NCBI GenBank assembly: GCA_963702035.1
Contig: OY969700.1
Span: 558,001-622,000 of the forward strand
DNA from: VRUE01 sp963702035
GTDB lineage: Bacteria > Actinomycetota > Thermoleophilia > Solirubrobacterales > 70-9
Reading direction: 5' to 3'
DNA length: 64,000 bases
Within the stretch, counting starts at the first letter, position 1. Each line of letters opens with the position of its first letter. Below, piece by piece: positions 60,947 through 64,000 of the stretch. Under the pieces are notes generated by a model. It saw only the letters and a list, made by a program, of their open reading frames with translations, searched no databases and was not told the DNA's origin. The translations under genes and the position numbers were made by a program.

Positions 60947-61804
60947 TTACTTCAGTTTGTAGGCACGGATGCGGTCTTTGTGTGCTGCTTCATCACGTGC
61001 ATACAGGCCGTGTGCCAATCCCTGCACGAGCGCCATCAGCGCCGTGTTCGAGCGGGCGAAAGATGGGCTGTTCGAAGAGAAGTAAAGGGTCTGTTCGGCG
61101 TGCTCGCCGACCTCGGACATCGAGGCGTCGGAGATCGCCAGCGTTTTGGCGCGGCGGTGCACGGCGAGCTTCATCGCCCGCAGCAGCAGCGGGTGGGCGC
61201 GGCCGCAGGACATCACGATGACCAGAGTTTCCTCGTCGATCCGGCCGAGCCGCTGCAACGACTCGCCGCCGGTGCTGGCGACGATTTCGGCGCGGATGTC
61301 GAGCAGGCTGAGGATGTGGCGCAGGTAGCTGGCGAAGAAGGCCATCTGGTCGACGCCGACGATCACCACGCGCTGCGCTTCGGCGAGCGCCGAGACGGCG
61401 CCCTCGATCTGCTCGCGGGTGAGATTGCGCGCGGTTTCCTCGAGGTTCGCGTAGTCGGCGCTGAGCGACCCCTCCAGCTCGGAGTGGTCGAAGGAGAAGA
61501 GCGCCGCCCCACCGGCGGTGGTGCTGCCGCCGGCCACGGTGGCGCTGCGGTACTCCTCGATCGCGGCCTGCTGAAGCTCCGGATAGCCCTCGAAGCCGAG
61601 GGCCTGGGAGAAGCGCACCACCGTCGATGACGAGGTGCTCGCTCTCCTGGCCAACTCCTCGGCGGTGAGGAAGGCTGCCTCGTCGAGGTGATCGACGATG
61701 TAGCGGGCGACGTCTTTCTGGGAGCGCGAGAACTCGTCGAAGCGCTCCTGGATGTACTCGGAAAGGCTTTTGAGCTGGGGGGATTTAGTTGCGGTCTTGG
61801 TCAC
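60947..61804 (-). CDS. RpiR-family transcriptional regulator (HTH plus SIS)
   Basis: DNA-binding regulator of 285 aa. The N-terminal HTH_6 domain includes SRSQKDVARYIVDHLDEAAF and RASTSSSTVVRFSQALGF. The SIS domain from about 115 carries VVIVGVDQMAFFASYL and LVIVMSCGRAHPLLLRAM. RpiR proteins usually sense sugar phosphates. It sits 25 nt upstream of pdxS, whose substrates are sugar phosphates, so control of pdxST is possible but unproven. The GTG start at 61804 lies opposite a short divergent gene. Confidence 0.92.
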   Translation of the reverse strand: MTKTATKSPQLKSLSEYIQERFDEFSRSQKDVARYIVDHLDEAAFLTAEELARRASTSSSTVVRFSQALGFEGYPELQQAAIEEYRSATVAGGSTTAGGAALFSFDHSELEGSLSADYANLEETARNLTREQIEGAVSALAEAQRVVIVGVDQMAFFASYLRHILSLLDIRAEIVASTGGESLQRLGRIDEETLVIVMSCGRAHPLLLRAMKLAVHRRAKTLAISDASMSEVGEHAEQTLYFSSNSPSFARSNTALMALVQGLAHGLYARDEAAHKDRIRAYKLK

Positions 61805-61875
61805 GGCGGTCCATTTCGCCGATTCGGATGCTTTCCCTTCCGCTTGCCCTCCAATCTGGTTGGATGGAGGGTGAA

Positions 61876-62259
61876 ATGACCGTTGAGCAGGCGCTTCGCC
61901 TCACCAATCGCAACATGATCGCCTTCGATCTGCTGCTCGGGTCGGCGGCCATCGCGGCGCCGGAGGCAACCCTGCGGGTGCTCGGCCATGACGAGCCCTC
62001 GCCCGACGCGGCCCACCTCTTCCGGCGCTGTGGGCCGATCTGGCTCACCTTCGCCGCCGCGCATGCGCTTGCGGCCGCCCGCGGCGAACAACGCGACTGG
62101 TGGGCGCTGGCCTGGTTGCGTGGCACCGAGATCGCGACCGATGCCCTCTGGTCGGAGTCGCCGGCGGTGAGCCGTCCCGGTGCCAAGCTGGGCCTCCGCC
62201 TCGCCGGAGTAGCCAACGTGGCGATGGCCGCCGGCTTCGCCTGGCTCTCGAAGCGATGA
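61876..62259 (+). CDS. Uncharacterised small membrane-associated protein
   Basis: Not recognised; 127 aa. Two or three hydrophobic stretches (MIAFDLLLGSAAIAAPEATL, WLTFAAAHALAAAR, LAGVANVAMAAGFAWL). A strong GGAGG Shine-Dalgarno lies 6 nt before the ATG at 61876 and decides this start over an in-frame ATG 12 nt earlier. It leads a plus-strand run of four overlapping small genes and is divergent from the RpiR gene. Confidence 0.75.
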   Translation: MTVEQALRLTNRNMIAFDLLLGSAAIAAPEATLRVLGHDEPSPDAAHLFRRCGPIWLTFAAAHALAAARGEQRDWWALAWLRGTEIATDALWSESPAVSRPGAKLGLRLAGVANVAMAAGFAWLSKR

Positions 62260-62588
62260 GCGAGAGCGCCGGGCTGCCCAGCAAGCGCTGGAGCCTGCGC
62301 GGCTACGACGACGAAGGCAACGAGGTCTGGCTGATCCGCAGCTTCGGGCAGAAGCTCTACCGCTGCCCGGGATGCCACGGCGACATCCCGATCGGCAGCG
62401 AGCACACCGTGGTGCAGTACGTGCTGCGGCTGGGTGGCACCGAACATCACCACTGGCACCGGCGCTGCGCCGAAGAACTGCTCGTGCCGGGCCTCCGCGA
62501 CGTGAACCGGGTCCCCGCCGCGCAGTCCTCGCGTTCGAAGCTCGAGGAGCGCGGCAGGCGCCCGTCGGGCCGGCGGCGCCATCGGTAA
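62256..62588 (+). CDS. Small Cys/His zinc-motif protein
   Basis: A 110-aa protein. Cys37-x2-Cys40 (YRCPGCHGDIPIGSEH) and a histidine cluster ending in Cys71 (TEHHHWHRRC, 62-71) look like a zinc-binding module. The start is basic and the C-terminus Arg/Ser-rich (SSRSKLEERGRRPSGRRRHR), probably nucleic-acid contacting. Similar small proteins are common in actinobacterial genomes and are usually annotated as ATP/GTP-binding; the basis for that is weak. Overlaps the preceding stop (ATGA) and shares one base with the next start. Confidence 0.8.
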   Translation: MSESAGLPSKRWSLRGYDDEGNEVWLIRSFGQKLYRCPGCHGDIPIGSEHTVVQYVLRLGGTEHHHWHRRCAEELLVPGLRDVNRVPAAQSSRSKLEERGRRPSGRRRHR

Positions 62589-63337
62589 TGGACAGCCGTC
62601 TGAGCCTCTTCTCCATATACGCGCGAATCTGGCGCACCTACTTCGCCTGGGCCCGCACCCTGCTGCCGCTCGCCTGCTTCGTGTTCGTCCCGCTCGGCCT
62701 GATCCACGCGATTCCGGTGCACGTCGAGGCCACCTCGCTGACCATCGACAGCGGCCTCGAAATACTCGGTGCCGTCCTGGCCGTGCTGCTGCTGGTGATG
62801 ACCGGGCTACTCGGCGAGATCTTCTACACCGGCGCGGTGGCGATAGCGCTGACCCATCCCCATGACGGCGAGCAGCCCAGCCTGCGCGAGGTCGCCGGTT
62901 CGGTCCGCTACGGAACGCTGATCGCCGTCGATCTGATCTTCGGCATCCTGGTCGCCGTCGGCGTGCTCGCCTTCGTCGTCCCCGGAGTCATCGTCTTCGT
63001 CTATCTCGGGCTCGCCGCTCCGGTGGTCGAGATAGAGCACCGTGGCGTCCGCGCCGCCCTGGTCCGCAGCTTCAGTCTGGTCCGCGGTCACTTCTGGCTG
63101 GTGCTGGCCGTACTGCTGCCGATCGAGATCGTCAGCGACGGGCTGACCGATCTGGCGACGGCGGGTGTCCATGCGCTGCTGGGCGACTCGCTGATCGCCG
63201 AGTGGGTGACCGATACCGCGACCAACATCGTGCTGACGCCCTTCTACGCGGTCGCGGCGGTTCTGCTCTCGATCGACCTGATCGCCGCCAGGGACGGGAC
63301 GAGCCCGCGTCTACACTCGACTCCGCCCAGCCGATGA
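62588..63337 (+). CDS. Multi-pass membrane protein
   Basis: A 249-aa protein with about six membrane helices, for example LLPLACFVFVPLGLIHAIPV, ILGAVLAVLLLVMTGLLGEI, LIFGILVAVGVLAFVVPGVI and FWLVLAVLLPIEIVSD. Short segments VEIEHRGVRAALVRSFSLVR and the spacing of helices resemble the membrane domain of glycerophosphodiester phosphodiesterase-like proteins; the catalytic domain is absent. Function unknown. It overlaps both neighbours by 1-4 nt, so the four-gene run is one operon. Confidence 0.75.
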   Translation: MDSRLSLFSIYARIWRTYFAWARTLLPLACFVFVPLGLIHAIPVHVEATSLTIDSGLEILGAVLAVLLLVMTGLLGEIFYTGAVAIALTHPHDGEQPSLREVAGSVRYGTLIAVDLIFGILVAVGVLAFVVPGVIVFVYLGLAAPVVEIEHRGVRAALVRSFSLVRGHFWLVLAVLLPIEIVSDGLTDLATAGVHALLGDSLIAEWVTDTATNIVLTPFYAVAAVLLSIDLIAARDGTSPRLHSTPPSR

Positions 63338-64000
63338 CCACCGCGACGATCCTCAGCGACTTCTGGAACGACCAGATCCTCGCCGACGAAAAACAGGGCC
63401 TCTTCCTGGTCCTCGTCGGCTTCATCCTCTCCTTCGCCTTCATCCGGATGAGCACCCGCCTGATGCGCAGCCCGCGGGTGACCTGGTGGCCCGGCAGCGT
63501 GGTCAGCGACGGCGGCGTCCACGTCCACCACCTGGTCTTCGGGATCGTCACGATGATGATCGCCGGCACGCTGGGCCTGGCGGCGCTCGGCGACACCCCC
63601 TACGCGGAAATCTGCTCGTTCTTCTTCGGCGTCGGCGCGGGGTTGACGATCGACGAGTTCGCCCTCTGGGTCTACCTCGACGACGTCTACTGGGCGGAGG
63701 AGGGGCGTGCCTCGATCGACGCCACCGTGATCGCCGCGGCGGGGATGATGCTGATCCTGCTCGGCTTCAGCCCGTTCAGCTTCAACACCAGCTCGCTCGA
63801 GGAGACGATCGTCAGCATCCTCGGCGCGGCCTTCGTCTTCGGCCTGGTCGCCGCCTGTTTCGCCAAGCAGCGGGTCATGCACGGGGTCGTCGGCTTCTTC
63901 GTCTTCCCGATCGCGATCTACGGCGCCGCCCGGATCGGCAAGCCGGGGTCGCCCTGGGGACGCCGCCGCTACGGCGAGCGCAACCCGGCCAAGCAGGCCA
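63334..64000 (+). CDS. Multi-pass membrane protein (cut by window end)
   Basis: The first 222 codons, from the ATG at 63334 (overlapping the previous stop as ATGA). At least five membrane segments: GLFLVLVGFILSFAFI, GIVTMMIAGTLGLAAL, EICSFFFGVGAGLTIDEFAL, ATVIAAAGMMLILLGF and ILGAAFVFGLVAACF. HVHHLVFG and TIDEFALWVYLDDVYW are conserved-looking polar motifs at the membrane surface. Similar integral membrane proteins exist in actinobacteria; I do not know the function. The C-terminus lies outside the window. Confidence 0.7.
   Translation, partial: MTTATILSDFWNDQILADEKQGLFLVLVGFILSFAFIRMSTRLMRSPRVTWWPGSVVSDGGVHVHHLVFGIVTMMIAGTLGLAALGDTPYAEICSFFFGVGAGLTIDEFALWVYLDDVYWAEEGRASIDATVIAAAGMMLILLGFSPFSFNTSSLEETIVSILGAAFVFGLVAACFAKQRVMHGVVGFFVFPIAIYGAARIGKPGSPWGRRRYGERNPAKQA

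Overview
High-GC (roughly 65-70%) chromosomal DNA, densely packed and mostly on the minus strand, with frequent GTG/TTG starts and 1-8 nt gene overlaps. The mix points to an actinobacterium: an mIHF gene beside gmk-rpoZ-coaBC, an Ap4A-phosphorylase-like HIT protein, a SecD-SecF fusion and PyrR-type control of pyr genes. A member of the class Thermoleophilia (Solirubrobacterales-like) is my best guess. This is inference from gene content and style, not from a marker-gene search.

Layout. 1-2.8 kb: 5' end of dnaE (minus), then a two-component system (plus) with a terminator. 2.9-19.1 kb: a long minus-strand housekeeping block. In transcription order it starts with rimP-nusA-infB-rbfA-nrnA-truB-ribF-rpsO (transcription, translation initiation and ribosome maturation), then a 1-Cys peroxiredoxin, a DsbA-like protein, pnp, an M16 peptidase, dapB, an amidase, dapA and rnj. 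19.1-31 kb: a second minus-strand block, pyrR-pyrB-pyrC-carA-carB-pyrKD (UMP synthesis, with a PyrR-binding leader), then mihF-gmk-rpoZ-coaBC. 31-34 kb: a lower-GC MmeI-like restriction-modification gene with a small partner. 34-40.8 kb: rnz, tRNA-Arg(CCG), two uncharacterised genes, an SRAP protein, CDP-glucose genes, and a ThiS/MoaD-like carrier with a threonine-synthase-like enzyme under a SAM-I riboswitch. 40.9-46.4 kb (mostly plus): corA, HIT, phosphomannomutase, metallo-beta-lactamase and a lipid-kinase-like gene. 46.4-57.9 kb (minus): relA/spoT, recJ, secDF, a zinc-ribbon/PAS protein, ruvBAC, yebC. 57.9-64 kb: a small membrane protein, an M29 aminopeptidase, pdxST, an RpiR regulator, then a plus-strand run of small membrane and zinc-motif proteins cut by the window end.

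Most notable signal. A family of about 122-bp, nearly palindromic elements is present. One copy sits between coaBC and rimP. A closely related copy lies in frame inside the pyrK-pyrD fusion, flanked by a 4-bp direct repeat, and its removal restores a continuous frame. A diverged relative lies in frame inside recJ and carries a 14-codon tandem duplication. They look like protein-invading palindromic mobile elements, comparable in concept to Rickettsia palindromic elements. A different nested palindrome of similar size (118 bp) lies just downstream of the ThiS/MoaD-like gene. Other points of interest are the SAM-I riboswitch on a thrC/sulfur-carrier operon, a RimP reduced to its N-terminal domain, a terminator just ahead of rimP-nusA-infB, and a Cys3His motif in the NusA tail.
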